From: Rhodoferax sp.
GTDB taxonomy: Bacteria > Pseudomonadota > Gammaproteobacteria > Burkholderiales > Burkholderiaceae_C
DNA: 64,000 nucleotides
Direction: 5' to 3'
NCBI RefSeq assembly: GCF_018780565.1
Contig: NZ_JADMJN010000012.1
Location: 110,416 to 174,415 of the forward strand
Shown: positions 1 to 8,532 of the stretch, piece after piece
Numbering within the stretch: position 1 is the stretch's first letter
Layout: each line of letters starts with the position of its first letter
Made by a program: the position numbers and the translations under genes
The notes under the pieces: model-generated
Told to the model about the DNA's origin: nothing
Seen by the model: the letters and a program-made list of their open reading frames with translations, nothing else
The model's database searches: none

Positions 1-170
1 GACTGGGCGGTAATGCCCAATTCGGCGAGGGCAGCGGTCACGCTGGCGTTGTCGTGGGGGGCGGCAAATTGTTGCAATATCAGTTCGCGCTGATATGGCA
101 ATTGGAGCAAGCTGCAGCACGCCTCAATGACCCAGACAAAATCCGGCAGTGACACTGCGAAGTGCTTCAA
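1..170 (-). CDS. type I secretion / peptidase-C39-like ABC transporter, N-terminal fragment
   Basis: Only the first 56 codons are inside the window; the gene runs off the left edge. I read it from a TTG at 170, with a GTG at 155 as an alternative; an in-frame TAG lies just upstream. The visible peptide contains LLQLPYQRELILQQF followed by an ALAELGI stretch, which resembles the small N-terminal C39-like domain of HlyB/LapB-type exporters, where a conserved hydrophobic repeat precedes the membrane domain. The ABC part is not visible, so the assignment rests on this short stretch. It lies on the same strand as the glycosyltransferase, 74 bases upstream of it in transcription order, and may be cotranscribed. 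Confidence 0.45.
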   Translation of the reverse strand, partial: MKHFAVSLPDFVWVIEACCSLLQLPYQRELILQQFAAPHDNASVTAALAELGITAQ

Positions 171-244
171 ATCGTTTTCCGGTGCGTTGCACCGGGCTCC
201 CTAAACTTTTTTTGTTGCGGGAGTATAGGAGAATGTTTCTGTTA

Positions 245-1450
245 CTAAATCACAGCTTTTGTGTTTTTCGCATTTTGCGACACGGCGCAGATCTTTGAAA
301 CAATTTGTATCGCAATCGCTTGCGGCTGGTGTCCTTGGTAAGTCTGAGAAAAACGCTGGGCGGCCTCGGCATACGAGGGTGTATGCAAGACCACATCCAG
401 AGCTTGCCGAACACCTTGCGGCGTTTGCGGGTGAACTCCCGCGCCAAGTTTGACAACCTGGCGTGCAGTGAAGTACTGCTCCAATTGACGTATGTAGAAC
501 ACCATCGGTTTGCCGGCCAGCAAACTGGCACTGACAAAACCAACACCGCCGTAGGTCAGTACTGCATCGCATTCCCGCAGCGCCTGGGCCAACAAAATTT
601 GATCGTTGACAATCCAGACATTCGGCGCTCGCCATTGAGCCAACATGGCTTCTGTGCCGTCCCGCAGCGTGACGCAATAGGCATAGGGCGATGCGTGAAT
701 TTCCTCGCGCAAGAGATCCAGCGCCGGAATATCCGCATTGAGATACGCCAGCACCTTGAATGGATGCTCGCCGTCAGGCCAGCGCGGCGGATTGCCGACA
801 TCGCTCACAAAAAGGCTGCCAATGTATTCAACATCGGTGCGCGGGCCAAAGGCATCCAGCTCCGGGTAACTCATCATGAAGGTCTTGTCGGCAGCGAAAA
901 CTCCGCGCACGGTAGTGACCGGGCTGTTCGCAAAGACTTGGTTCACTGCCCCGATCACCCGCTCGTCGGCCCGCGCATCTGCAGCCGGCAAGCCGGTCCG
1001 AAAAACCATCGACGGGTGCACATCTGCCGGTAGCTCAAACGGCAAGGCCATCAGGACCGTCGGGATGCCAGCGGCACGGGCACACAGCAAAGACAAGGGT
1101 GCATAGGAGGCCACGACCACATCGGGTTGGCACAAGTCGTAGAGGCTGCGCCAGGCGGCAGCCATGCCGCTGAGGTGGACCCTGTTGGTGAAGCCAAAAA
1201 CACTCAGAATATCGGCCATGGACTGCGGCTGAGGCCCATTGGCCGGGAAGAAGCGGTCAGGATGAAATGGTGCTTGCAGCACCGTAAATCCTTCCCTCTG
1301 AAGCAGTGCCCCGGCGCCACGGACATCGCGCAGAGCAAAGATAACCCGATGGCCTGCGCTCTGCAGTTCGCGGGCGATAGGCAGCAAAGGGAAGACATGC
1401 CCAAAGCCTTGGCCAATCTCCCAGGTGAACATGATGGTGAGGCTGGGCAT
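245..1450 (-). CDS. GT-B fold glycosyltransferase (UGT/MGT type)
   Basis: A 401-residue protein of the nucleotide-diphospho-sugar glycosyltransferase family. Residues 11-32 form the glycine-rich acceptor-side start (GQGFGHVFPLLPIARELQ), and residues 297-338 carry the donor-binding segment with TYGG at 299-302, then VGFVSASLLAGKP, matching the C-terminal signature of UGT-like enzymes. No signal peptide or membrane span is evident, so a cytoplasmic enzyme is expected. The sugar and acceptor cannot be told from sequence. It precedes a probable type I exporter gene on the same strand, which hints at a secreted or surface glycoconjugate, but this is inference. Neighbouring genes are not a recognisable polysaccharide cluster. 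Confidence 0.75.
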   Translation of the reverse strand: MPSLTIMFTWEIGQGFGHVFPLLPIARELQSAGHRVIFALRDVRGAGALLQREGFTVLQAPFHPDRFFPANGPQPQSMADILSVFGFTNRVHLSGMAAAWRSLYDLCQPDVVVASYAPLSLLCARAAGIPTVLMALPFELPADVHPSMVFRTGLPAADARADERVIGAVNQVFANSPVTTVRGVFAADKTFMMSYPELDAFGPRTDVEYIGSLFVSDVGNPPRWPDGEHPFKVLAYLNADIPALDLLREEIHASPYAYCVTLRDGTEAMLAQWRAPNVWIVNDQILLAQALRECDAVLTYGGVGFVSASLLAGKPMVFYIRQLEQYFTARQVVKLGAGVHPQTPQGVRQALDVVLHTPSYAEAAQRFSQTYQGHQPQAIAIQIVSKICAVSQNAKNTKAVI

Positions 1451-1521
1451 CTTGGATCCTGTGTAGTTTGGGCCCGAAGTGTATCGAACCGGCGGCCAGG
1501 TTGAGATCGCGTTATGGCTCG

Positions 1522-2250
1522 TTACTCTCCCGTGCGAAACATCCGGGGAAAACTCACCGCCTGCTCCCGATTGCGAATGCGATAGCCCATGGCCGTTCGC
1601 CCGAGCGTGCCATCGCTCATCCCTGCCTCTTGCAAAAACCCGGCATCCAACATGCGTTTGCGAAATGCGCTCTTGTCCAAGGAACGCCCCAGCACCACTT
1701 CGTAAGTGCGCTGCAGCTGAGGTAGCGTAAAAGGTTCAGCCAACAGAAATGCTGGCAAGGATGTGTATTCAACCTTGCTGCGCAATCGCCCCATCGCTGC
1801 GGCCAGAATTTGCGCGTGATCGAATGCCAAACGTTTGCGTGACGCTTCGCCCACGGCAATCCACTGTGATTCGGTGGCACCCGCTGCTTCTTTAAACGTC
1901 CCGTCCTTGGGTGCGTGAATCAGGGAAAAGTACGCGTGGGTCGCTGACCAGCCGCGCGGATCCCGCACTGCGTCGCCCCAACTGCCCAATTGCTCCAGAT
2001 AGGGCGCTACCACGCCCGTCTTTTCTCTGAGCTTGCGCACTGCACAGTCCTGCAGCGAGCGATCCTTCGTAACATCCACAAAACCACCCGGGAGAGCCCA
2101 GCGCCCAGGAAAGGGATCCGAAGCATCCTGTGGTCGAAGTACCAAGAGCACTTTAAGCGCATCGTCCTGAACAGAAAATATCACTAGATCAACCGTTACC
2201 AACGGACGTTCAAACTCCGGTCTGCGAACTGATGCGCGAATTTCTTTCAT
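1522..2250 (-). CDS. NrtR-family regulator (degenerate Nudix domain plus winged helix)
   Basis: A 242-residue protein. Residues 15-145 form a Nudix fold with a Nudix-box region at 55-80 (PGGFVDV ... REKTGV). Both catalytic glutamates of the REUXEEXG motif appear as lysine (K73 and K77), so hydrolase activity is unlikely. Residues about 155-235 (LAFDHAQILAAAMGRLRSKVEYT onward) match the winged-helix half of NrtR regulators, which sense ADP-ribose or related NAD metabolites and repress NAD genes. It is divergent from an SPFH gene and an NAD-kinase-like gene, and two tandem palindromes sit between the starts, consistent with autoregulation. The regulator class is secure; the ligand and targets are inferred. 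Confidence 0.85.
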   Translation of the reverse strand: MKEIRASVRRPEFERPLVTVDLVIFSVQDDALKVLLVLRPQDASDPFPGRWALPGGFVDVTKDRSLQDCAVRKLREKTGVVAPYLEQLGSWGDAVRDPRGWSATHAYFSLIHAPKDGTFKEAAGATESQWIAVGEASRKRLAFDHAQILAAAMGRLRSKVEYTSLPAFLLAEPFTLPQLQRTYEVVLGRSLDKSAFRKRMLDAGFLQEAGMSDGTLGRTAMGYRIRNREQAVSFPRMFRTGE

Positions 2251-2276
2251 GACAGTCCTTGACTTTGGTTGATATG

Positions 2277-2316
2277 GTTGTACTATACAACTTATACAAG
2301 GTTGTACTGTACAACC
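2277..2316. promoter_or_regulatory. tandem inverted-repeat operator between the NrtR and SPFH genes
   Basis: Two near-identical palindromes lie in the 83-base divergent control region. Site 1 is GTTGTACTATACAAC at 2277-2291 (six-base arms). Site 2 is GGTTGTACTGTACAACC at 2300-2316 (perfect eight-base arms around one T). Their centres are 24 bases apart, a little over two helical turns, so two dimers could bind on nearly the same face. The obvious candidate ligand is the adjacent NrtR-type protein. Site 2 ends 17 bases before the SPFH start codon, so occupancy would block the promoter or early transcription. Confidence 0.75.
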
Positions 2317-2333
2317 AATGAAAGGACTTCATC

Positions 2334-3383
2334 ATGCTTGGCATCCAATTCATCAAAGCCCAACCCACCGTGCACCTGATGCAGTTCCGCAAGGGGCAAG
2401 TCGTGCGCGAAGGTGCCGGACTGTCGTTTTTCTATTACGCTCCCAATAGCACGCTGGTGGCTGTACCCGTGGCCAGCCAGGAAAGCGGTTTCATGCTCGA
2501 ACTGGTGACGGCCGACTTCCAAAGCGTCACCGTTCAGGGACAAATCAGCTTTCGGGTCCGTGACCCCAAACGCACAGCCGCACTGATGGACTTCTCACTG
2601 GTGCCAACCGGCAAGGGTTATGCCTCGCAGGACCCGCAACGCTTAGCAGAACGGGTTGCCGTGCAGGCCAAGGTGATCGTGCAACAAGCGGTGCAGGCCC
2701 TTGAACTCAAAGCAGCCCTCAAGGCATCGGCGACGATTGCGCGGGCTGCCCAGCAGCAATTGGGCAGCCAGACCGAAATGGACGCCCTGGGTCTGGAAAT
2801 TCTGGGGGTCTCCATCGTCGCCATCAAACCGGTACCAGACATCGCTCGGGCGCTGGAGGCCGAAGCCCGGGAGTCCAACCTCAAGGCTGCGGATGACGCC
2901 ATCTACCTGCGTCGCATGGCATCTGTCCAGAACGAGCGCGCCATTCGCCAAAACGAACTCGACACAGAAATTGCCGTGGAGCAGAAGAAGCGCCAGATCC
3001 AGGAAACCCAAATGGAAGCCAAGGCCGCAGTCATACGCCGCCAGAACGAGCTGCGTGGCGAACAGATGGGCTCCGACATCGAGTTGGAACAACGCCGCAA
3101 GGAGTTGGTCGTAGGTCAAGCCGACAACATTCGACAGTTGGCCGAGGCCGAGGCTCACAAGGTCAGCAGCCTGATGCAGGCTTTGGACAAGGCGGATCCA
3201 CGGGTTGTTCAGGCACTTGCCGCTGCCGGCATGCAGCCTGGACAGCTGATCGCACAGGCCTTTGGCAGCATCGCCGAGAAGGCAGAGCGCATTGGGCAAC
3301 TCAATGTCTCGCCCGAGTTGCTCAATTCCCTGATGAATGCCGTACCGCAACTTCCCGGTGGCGCACGCAAAGGAGCAGCGTGA
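2334..3383 (+). CDS. SPFH/band-7 (slipin-like) domain protein
   Basis: A 349-residue protein with a band-7 domain at about residues 5-190 and a long charged, alanine/glutamate/glutamine-rich helical region at about 190-290 that should form a coiled coil, as in stomatin/prohibitin oligomers. No clear N-terminal membrane anchor is visible, so it may associate with membranes only peripherally. The ATG at 2334 has an AAAGGA ribosome binding site. Its stop codon overlaps the GTG start of the NAD-kinase-like gene, so the two are translationally coupled. The cellular role is unknown; the neighbourhood suggests a link to NAD(P) metabolism. Confidence 0.8.
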   Translation: MLGIQFIKAQPTVHLMQFRKGQVVREGAGLSFFYYAPNSTLVAVPVASQESGFMLELVTADFQSVTVQGQISFRVRDPKRTAALMDFSLVPTGKGYASQDPQRLAERVAVQAKVIVQQAVQALELKAALKASATIARAAQQQLGSQTEMDALGLEILGVSIVAIKPVPDIARALEAEARESNLKAADDAIYLRRMASVQNERAIRQNELDTEIAVEQKKRQIQETQMEAKAAVIRRQNELRGEQMGSDIELEQRRKELVVGQADNIRQLAEAEAHKVSSLMQALDKADPRVVQALAAAGMQPGQLIAQAFGSIAEKAERIGQLNVSPELLNSLMNAVPQLPGGARKGAA

Positions 3384-4348
3384 AGACCTCCAGTGATCCT
3401 GCCCGGGTCGGTGGCGTGGAGCGCAAGGTTGTGCTGGTGACCCGCCGAACCCGGCTTGAGGAGTTGGTGGTGCGGCACAACACGCTGGCACAGGCCAAGT
3501 TCTACGTCGAGCATCTGGGCGCAGACTTCGGTGACTATCTGGTCGAGAACGAAGCCTACGCTCGCAGTCTGCGCATCACAGTGCAGACATTGGAGGGCTG
3601 GGGCCGCTATCAGATGCTGGACCGGTCGATGCTGTCCAACTTCGTCTTCTCGCCCTCTGACATCGTGGTGGCGCTCGGCCAGGACGGGCTGGTGGCCAAT
3701 ACGATGAAGTACCTGGATGGTCAGCCACTGATTGGTCTGAATCCAGAACCCGGTCGCTGGGACGGCATCTTGCTGCCATTCGAACCCAAGGACCTCCCTC
3801 AGGTTTTACCCGAGGTGGCGCAAGATCGCAGAGCGGTCAAAGCCGTGACCATGGCACAAGCCCAGATGTCGGATGGACAGACCTTGCGTGCCGTCAACGA
3901 TCTGTTCATCGGACCACGTAGCCATACGTCTGCCTTGTATGAATTGAGTTACGGCGATCAGTCTGAATTCCAATCGTCCTCCGGCTTGATCGTCTCCACC
4001 GGCTTGGGCTCTACGGCTTGGATCAAGAGCGTCGTGACCGGGTCGGTGGCTATTGCACGGTCAATGGGGATTATCGGATCGAAAGGCCAACCGTTCAATT
4101 ACGAGCCGCTGCCCTGGGATACATCCACCCTGGAGTTTGCCGTGCGCGAGCCGTTTCCCAGTCGGGCCTCCCAGACCAATCTGGTTTACGGCCGCTTTGG
4201 ACGCGAGGAACCGTTGCGCATCCGGTCCAGGATGCCCGACAGCGGGGTGATCTTCTCGGACGGCATCGAAGCGGACTACCTGCGCTTTACGGCCGGAATG
4301 GAAGCAACGATCTCGCTCTCGCCGGTACAGGGCAAGTTGGTCTGTTGA
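3380..4348 (+). CDS. NAD-kinase-like protein
   Basis: A 322-residue protein with the scattered motifs of the NAD kinase/diacylglycerol kinase superfamily. The GGDGT signature appears as GQDG at 100-103, the ND pair as AVNDLFIG (N173-D174), and the third motif as GLGSTAW at 208-214. The first glycine pair is thus altered but the aspartate is kept, so substrate or activity may differ from housekeeping NadK. It is longer at the N terminus than typical NadK. It starts with GTG inside the stop of the SPFH gene (GTGA overlap). With the NrtR regulator upstream, a role in NAD(P) or a related nucleotide is likely but unproven. Confidence 0.75.
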   Translation: MKTSSDPARVGGVERKVVLVTRRTRLEELVVRHNTLAQAKFYVEHLGADFGDYLVENEAYARSLRITVQTLEGWGRYQMLDRSMLSNFVFSPSDIVVALGQDGLVANTMKYLDGQPLIGLNPEPGRWDGILLPFEPKDLPQVLPEVAQDRRAVKAVTMAQAQMSDGQTLRAVNDLFIGPRSHTSALYELSYGDQSEFQSSSGLIVSTGLGSTAWIKSVVTGSVAIARSMGIIGSKGQPFNYEPLPWDTSTLEFAVREPFPSRASQTNLVYGRFGREEPLRIRSRMPDSGVIFSDGIEADYLRFTAGMEATISLSPVQGKLVC

Positions 4349-4699
4349 TTGACGGATGGCTTGGGGAGAAGTTCTGATTTTGCGCCTTGATGCACTGAGG
4401 CATTCGACCTTGAATATTCAATAGGGCTAAGGTGTCATTTACCGCAGGAACCAATTCCGTGCCGCTTGACGCATTTGCGTTCCGAGCGGGAGGATGGGTT
4501 TTGAACTGGTATGCGAAAACGGAATTCTTCTACTCTCTTGTCTTTTAGCAAATGCGCTTTTGATATGCGAAAGTCGAATATCAAGTGCCATTCAAAGCTG
4601 GAAGCATATGTGTTCCGCGCTCAAAAGGACGTATAAGCGTTCCGATCCGGCACAGTTATGGGTCCGGTGACAAACTGGAAAGCGAAACACTGTTCAGTG
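4349..4699. other. intergenic region of about 350 bases before the tRNA pair
   Basis: No convincing ORF is present. The stretch is more AT-rich than its surroundings and contains scattered similar words (GCGTTCCG near 4475 and 4637). Immediately 3' of tRNA-Arg, in its transcription direction, lies the palindrome ACACTGTTCAGTGT (4687-4700), which could be a weak terminator. The region separates accessory-looking genes from the core block starting at the tRNA genes. It may be a decayed remnant, but no att repeat was found. Confidence 0.5.
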
Positions 4700-4776
4700 T
4701 GGCCTGCCCGGAGGGGATCGAACCCCCGACCCACAGCTTAGAAGGCTGTTGCTCTATCCAACTGAGCTACGGGCAG
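4700..4776 (-). tRNA. tRNA-Arg (anticodon UCU)
   Basis: A 77-base cloverleaf with encoded CCA. The acceptor stem pairs CTGCCCG with CGGGCAG, followed by discriminator G. The D arm reads GCTC...GAGC, the anticodon stem ACAGC/GCTGT holds the loop CTTCTAA (anticodon TCT), and the T arm contains GGTTCGATCC. Reads rare AGA codons. tRNA genes of this kind are common integration targets. Confidence 0.95.
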
Positions 4777-4797
4777 AGATCGCGAGGAAAAAAGATA

Positions 4798-4874
<77 letters not shown>

Positions 4875-5000
4875 ACATTCGAGTATTGTAACGGGTCAAA
4901 AGGCCCATTCCCGAGCGCACCGCGGAATATACGTCGAATAATCGCACGGGATTCGGAAAATGCGAAGCCTGCGCGGCCATCCGTCGGATACAGTCTGCCG

Positions 5001-5747
5001 ATGCCATCTCGACCTCCGCCACTTCCATGGCTTGACCCGGGCCAGGACTTTCCCTCGATCAGTCAGGCGTGGGGGCCAGACAGTCCCGCGCCGGGACTGC
5101 TGGCTGCAGGTGGTGCGCTTGACCTTGAAACCCTGCTGCACGCATACAGCCATGGCGTATTTCCCTGGTTCAGCGAAGGCCAGCCCGTCTTGTGGTGGAG
5201 TCCAGACCCCCGAATGGTGCTCGACGTCGCCCATTTCCGGATACACCCGTCATTCAAAAAGACCCTGCAGAAATTTCGCAAAACCACGGGCTGCGAGATT
5301 CGCATTGATTCCGCTTTTGAGCAAGTCATCCGCGCCTGCTCAAGCAGCCCCCGCGAAGGTCAATCCGGTACCTGGATCGTGCCCGAAATGGTGGCCGCCT
5401 ATTGCGACTTGCACCAGGCCGGCTTTGCCCACAGCTTTGAGACCTGGATCAATGGCAAGCTCGTTGGCGGCTTGTACTGCGTCGCACGGGGTAAATCAGT
5501 TTTCGGCGAATCCATGTTCAGCCGCTCCAGCGACGCATCCAAAATTGCGCTTGCAGCTTTGGTCGCATTTTGCCGCCATCACAAGATCATGCAGATCGAT
5601 TGTCAGCAAAACACCCAGCACTTGGCCTCCCTGGGTGCCAGTGAAATCTCCCGTGAACTTTTCCTGGAGCGAGTCACCAAAGGGCTTTCGCTGGAGCCCC
5701 CAATCTGGCGGTTTGACCCCCTATACTGGCAGGAACTATGGCCATAG
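5001..5747 (+). CDS. aat: leucyl/phenylalanyl-tRNA--protein transferase
   Basis: A 248-residue enzyme that transfers Leu or Phe from aminoacyl-tRNA to N-terminal Arg or Lys of proteins, marking them for ClpAP (N-end rule). The family signature GVFPWFSEGQPVLWWSPDPR is at about residues 51-70, followed by the GNAT-like core with GLYCVARGKSVFGESMFS. I start at the ATG at 5001 (MPSRPPPLPWLDPG), because the frame stays open upstream through tRNA sequence. bpt follows after 16 bases, giving a two-gene N-end-rule operon. Confidence 0.95.
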   Translation: MPSRPPPLPWLDPGQDFPSISQAWGPDSPAPGLLAAGGALDLETLLHAYSHGVFPWFSEGQPVLWWSPDPRMVLDVAHFRIHPSFKKTLQKFRKTTGCEIRIDSAFEQVIRACSSSPREGQSGTWIVPEMVAAYCDLHQAGFAHSFETWINGKLVGGLYCVARGKSVFGESMFSRSSDASKIALAALVAFCRHHKIMQIDCQQNTQHLASLGASEISRELFLERVTKGLSLEPPIWRFDPLYWQELWP

Positions 5748-5763
5748 CAGTCTCTGTACCAAC

Positions 5764-6534
5764 GTGACGCACCTCAAGGACCTCCCACTGCAGGCGCTGC
5801 AGTTTTACGCTACTGCGCCGTATCCTTGCAGTTACCTGCCGGGACGCCAAGCCCGCTCCCAAGTGGCTACGCCCAGCCATTTGATCAACAACGCAACCTA
5901 TTCCGAACTCGTCAACAAAGGCTTCAGGCGCAGTGGCATGTTCACCTACCGCCCCTATTGCGACGGATGCAGTGCCTGTACGCCCTTGAGGGTGCTTGCC
6001 AATGAATTTCAACCCGACAGAAGTCAACGGCGGGCATGGTCCCGTCATTCAAGCCTGCAAGCCCGCGTGTTGAAACTGGGGTTCGTCCAGGAACACTACA
6101 GCCTGTATCTCCGCTACCAAAATGGGCGTCATGCCGGCGGGGGCATGGATCAGGACAGTATTGATCAGTACACACAGTTTCTATTGCAGAGTCGGGTGAA
6201 TTCGCGACTGATTGAGTTCAGAGAAACACTTGATGATGGTTCTCCCGGCGCGCTGAAGATGGTTTCGATACTTGACGTACTCGATAACGGAATATCGGCC
6301 GTCTATACCTTCTACGAACCAGAGTCGAACTGCAGTTACGGCACATACAGCATCATGTGGCAGCTGGAGCAAGCCAAGACACTCAACTTACCTTATGTTT
6401 ACTTGGGCTACTGGATCAGGGAGAGTCAAAAAATGAATTACAAGGCCAAGTTTCAACCATCAGAACGCCTCAGCAACGGCGCCTGGACTCTGGACCAGCA
6501 GCTGAATTCAACAGCACAGTCCACAGCATTCTGA
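5764..6534 (+). CDS. bpt: aspartate/glutamate leucyltransferase
   Basis: A 256-residue protein of the Bpt/ATE family, which attaches Leu to N-terminal Asp or Glu and so works with Aat and ClpS-ClpAP in the bacterial N-end rule. The N terminus THLKDLPLQALQFYATAPYP and the following CSYLPGR are the diagnostic start, with the conserved cysteine motif YCDGCSAC near residue 65 and the GLG-like YLGYWIRES segment towards the end. The start is the GTG at 5764, chosen because homologues begin at this point although the ribosome binding site is weak. Cotranscribed with aat. Confidence 0.93.
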   Translation: MTHLKDLPLQALQFYATAPYPCSYLPGRQARSQVATPSHLINNATYSELVNKGFRRSGMFTYRPYCDGCSACTPLRVLANEFQPDRSQRRAWSRHSSLQARVLKLGFVQEHYSLYLRYQNGRHAGGGMDQDSIDQYTQFLLQSRVNSRLIEFRETLDDGSPGALKMVSILDVLDNGISAVYTFYEPESNCSYGTYSIMWQLEQAKTLNLPYVYLGYWIRESQKMNYKAKFQPSERLSNGAWTLDQQLNSTAQSTAF

Positions 6535-6598
6535 TTGCACCACCATTCCGCTGGAAATTTCACCAGCTAAAATTGGATTGCGTCAATCAGGAGGACCC

Positions 6599-7387
6599 AT
6601 GCGAAAAACAGATTCCAATATTCCAAGCACCCCAACCGTTCAGGTCATTGAGCGAATGTTTGCACTCATGGACGTTTTGGCATCACGCGAAGAGGCTATT
6701 TCTCTCAAGGAAATCAGCGCAAAAACCGGCCTGCACCCCTCAACCACGCATCGCATCTTGAATGATCTGGCTACTGGTCGCTTTGTAGACCGTCCCCAAC
6801 CTGGCAGCTATCGACTGGGCATGCGCCTGCTGGAACTGGGAAATTTAGTCAAGGGTCGACTTAACGTTCGTGATGCCGCCATGATTCCCATGCGCGAACT
6901 GCACAAGCTGATCCAGCAACCGGTCAACCTGAGCATGCGTCAGGGTGATGAGATTGTTTATATCGAACGAGCTTTCAGTGAGCGATCAGGCATGCAGGTC
7001 GTAAGAGCCATCGGGGGGCGAGCCCCCTTGCACCTGACTTCCGTCGGTAAACTGTTCCTGGCTGCTGATGACCCACAAAGAGTGCGAGCCTACGCCGCAC
7101 GCACAGGTCTGAGCGGTCATACAAAGAACAGTCTGACCCAATTGCCCGCACTGGAACGCGAACTGTCAAAAGTGCGGCAGTACGGAAATGCACACGACAA
7201 CGAGGAACTGGAATTGGGCGTACGCTGCATGGCAGCCGGCATCTACGACGACCAGGGTGCCCTGGTTGCAGGCTTGTCGATCTCGGCCCCGGCAGGTCGA
7301 TTGGAAGAGGAGTGGCTACCCAAGCTTCAAGCAACCGCTCGAGAAATTTCAACCACTCTGGGCTACAAGCCCGATGGAGCCCGTTGA
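6599..7387 (+). CDS. IclR-family transcriptional regulator
   Basis: A 262-residue regulator. Residues about 12-75 form the winged helix (SLKEISAKTGLHPSTTHRIL is the recognition region), and about 85-255 form the IclR effector domain, with GRAPLHLTSVGK and GVRCMAAGIYDDQG matching conserved parts of the ligand pocket. I chose the ATG at 6599, which has AGGAGG just upstream; a TTG at 6578 is an alternative. Ligand and targets are unknown. No catabolic genes lie next to it: bpt is upstream and pbpG converges with it ten bases downstream. Confidence 0.88.
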   Translation: MRKTDSNIPSTPTVQVIERMFALMDVLASREEAISLKEISAKTGLHPSTTHRILNDLATGRFVDRPQPGSYRLGMRLLELGNLVKGRLNVRDAAMIPMRELHKLIQQPVNLSMRQGDEIVYIERAFSERSGMQVVRAIGGRAPLHLTSVGKLFLAADDPQRVRAYAARTGLSGHTKNSLTQLPALERELSKVRQYGNAHDNEELELGVRCMAAGIYDDQGALVAGLSISAPAGRLEEEWLPKLQATAREISTTLGYKPDGAR

Positions 7388-7397
7388 AGTCGCAGAA

Positions 7398-8486
7398 TCA
7401 ATTGACCGCGGCTGACATCACAAACTTGTCACGTGCGGCGTTGGCAGCCAAAGGCACAGGGTTCACAGTTGCAGCAGGAATCGACTCAACCCAACGCCGA
7501 ACGCGTTCGGCGTCTCCCAACCGACTCAGTTTGCCAGCCGAGTCGAGAAATACCATGATGAGCTTTCGGCCCGCCACTTTGGCCTGCATGACAAGGCACT
7601 GTCCTGCTTCAGAAATGTAGCCTGTCTTCTGCAATCCGATATCCCAAGACGGATTTTTTACCAGTCGATTGGTATTGTTGTATTGCAGAGTGCGCTTGCC
7701 AACCGCGACCTGATGACCTGGTGAGGTGGAAAGTTCACGCAAAGTCGGGTCACCGTAAGCCACATTGACCAATTTGGCCAGATCACGTGCACTGGACTGA
7801 TTTTTGCTGGATAGCCCAGTGGGTTCCACGTAATTGGTGTCGTTCATGCCCAGCATGCGGGCCTTGGCATTCATCAGTCCCACAAAAACTGGCAATCCAC
7901 CTGGGTAGCTACGGCCCAATGCATGTGCTGCACGGTTTTCGCTTGACATCAAAGCCAGATGCAGCAATTCGCCCCGGCTAAGCTCAGTACCGACCCTTAA
8001 CCGCGATGAACTGCCTTTTTCAGTATCGACATCGTCCTGAGTGATCGCAATCACCTCATTCATGGGCAATTTAGCCTCACTCACGACCAAACCCGTCATG
8101 AGTTTGGTCAGCGAAGCTATAGGCAACACCGCCTGATCATTTTTCCTGAACAGTACTTCACTGGTGTCCTGATCAATGACCAGTGCCACACTGGATTTCA
8201 AATCCAGGGAATCATGTGCAGCATGCAACCCTGCAATTTGTCCAAACGACGGGGTTAAGGGCACGACAGAGGCCCGGATGACCGATTTGCGTTTTCCGGA
8301 AACAAATGTTTTGGAAACCTTGCGTTTCGCCATGACCGTCGACTTTGATGTCTTGGCTTGCTGACGCTTGCTCTCAGCAGCATTGGCATGCGAAAACGTG
8401 GCAGAGAAAACAAAAGCCGACAAACCAATGAAAAAGAGTATTCGGTTCAAAATATTTCCATCCACTGTTTGATGAAGACTAGACAT
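7398..8486 (-). CDS. pbpG: D-alanyl-D-alanine endopeptidase (PBP7 type)
   Basis: A 362-residue S11-family penicillin-binding protein that cleaves DD-crosslinks in peptidoglycan. It has an N-terminal signal segment (LNRILFFIGLSAFVFSATFSHANA split around residues 12-35), a basic linker, then the catalytic SLTK (SxxK), SENR (SxN) and KTGY (KTG) motifs. The ATG at 8486 is chosen over an upstream frame extension because it has a GGAGA ribosome binding site and because the leuA terminator hairpin lies at 8533-8566. Periplasmic. Convergent with the IclR gene. Confidence 0.92.
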   Translation of the reverse strand: MSSLHQTVDGNILNRILFFIGLSAFVFSATFSHANAAESKRQQAKTSKSTVMAKRKVSKTFVSGKRKSVIRASVVPLTPSFGQIAGLHAAHDSLDLKSSVALVIDQDTSEVLFRKNDQAVLPIASLTKLMTGLVVSEAKLPMNEVIAITQDDVDTEKGSSSRLRVGTELSRGELLHLALMSSENRAAHALGRSYPGGLPVFVGLMNAKARMLGMNDTNYVEPTGLSSKNQSSARDLAKLVNVAYGDPTLRELSTSPGHQVAVGKRTLQYNNTNRLVKNPSWDIGLQKTGYISEAGQCLVMQAKVAGRKLIMVFLDSAGKLSRLGDAERVRRWVESIPAATVNPVPLAANAARDKFVMSAAVN

Positions 8487-8532
8487 GGATTTATCTCCGG
8501 AATTGTTTCTCAACAACCCGAGTTTATACAAA

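Noticed and set aside
201..1500. Long plus-strand reading frames opposite the glycosyltransferase gene
   Set aside because: They lack family similarity and start signals and mirror the codon structure of the real gene on the other strand.
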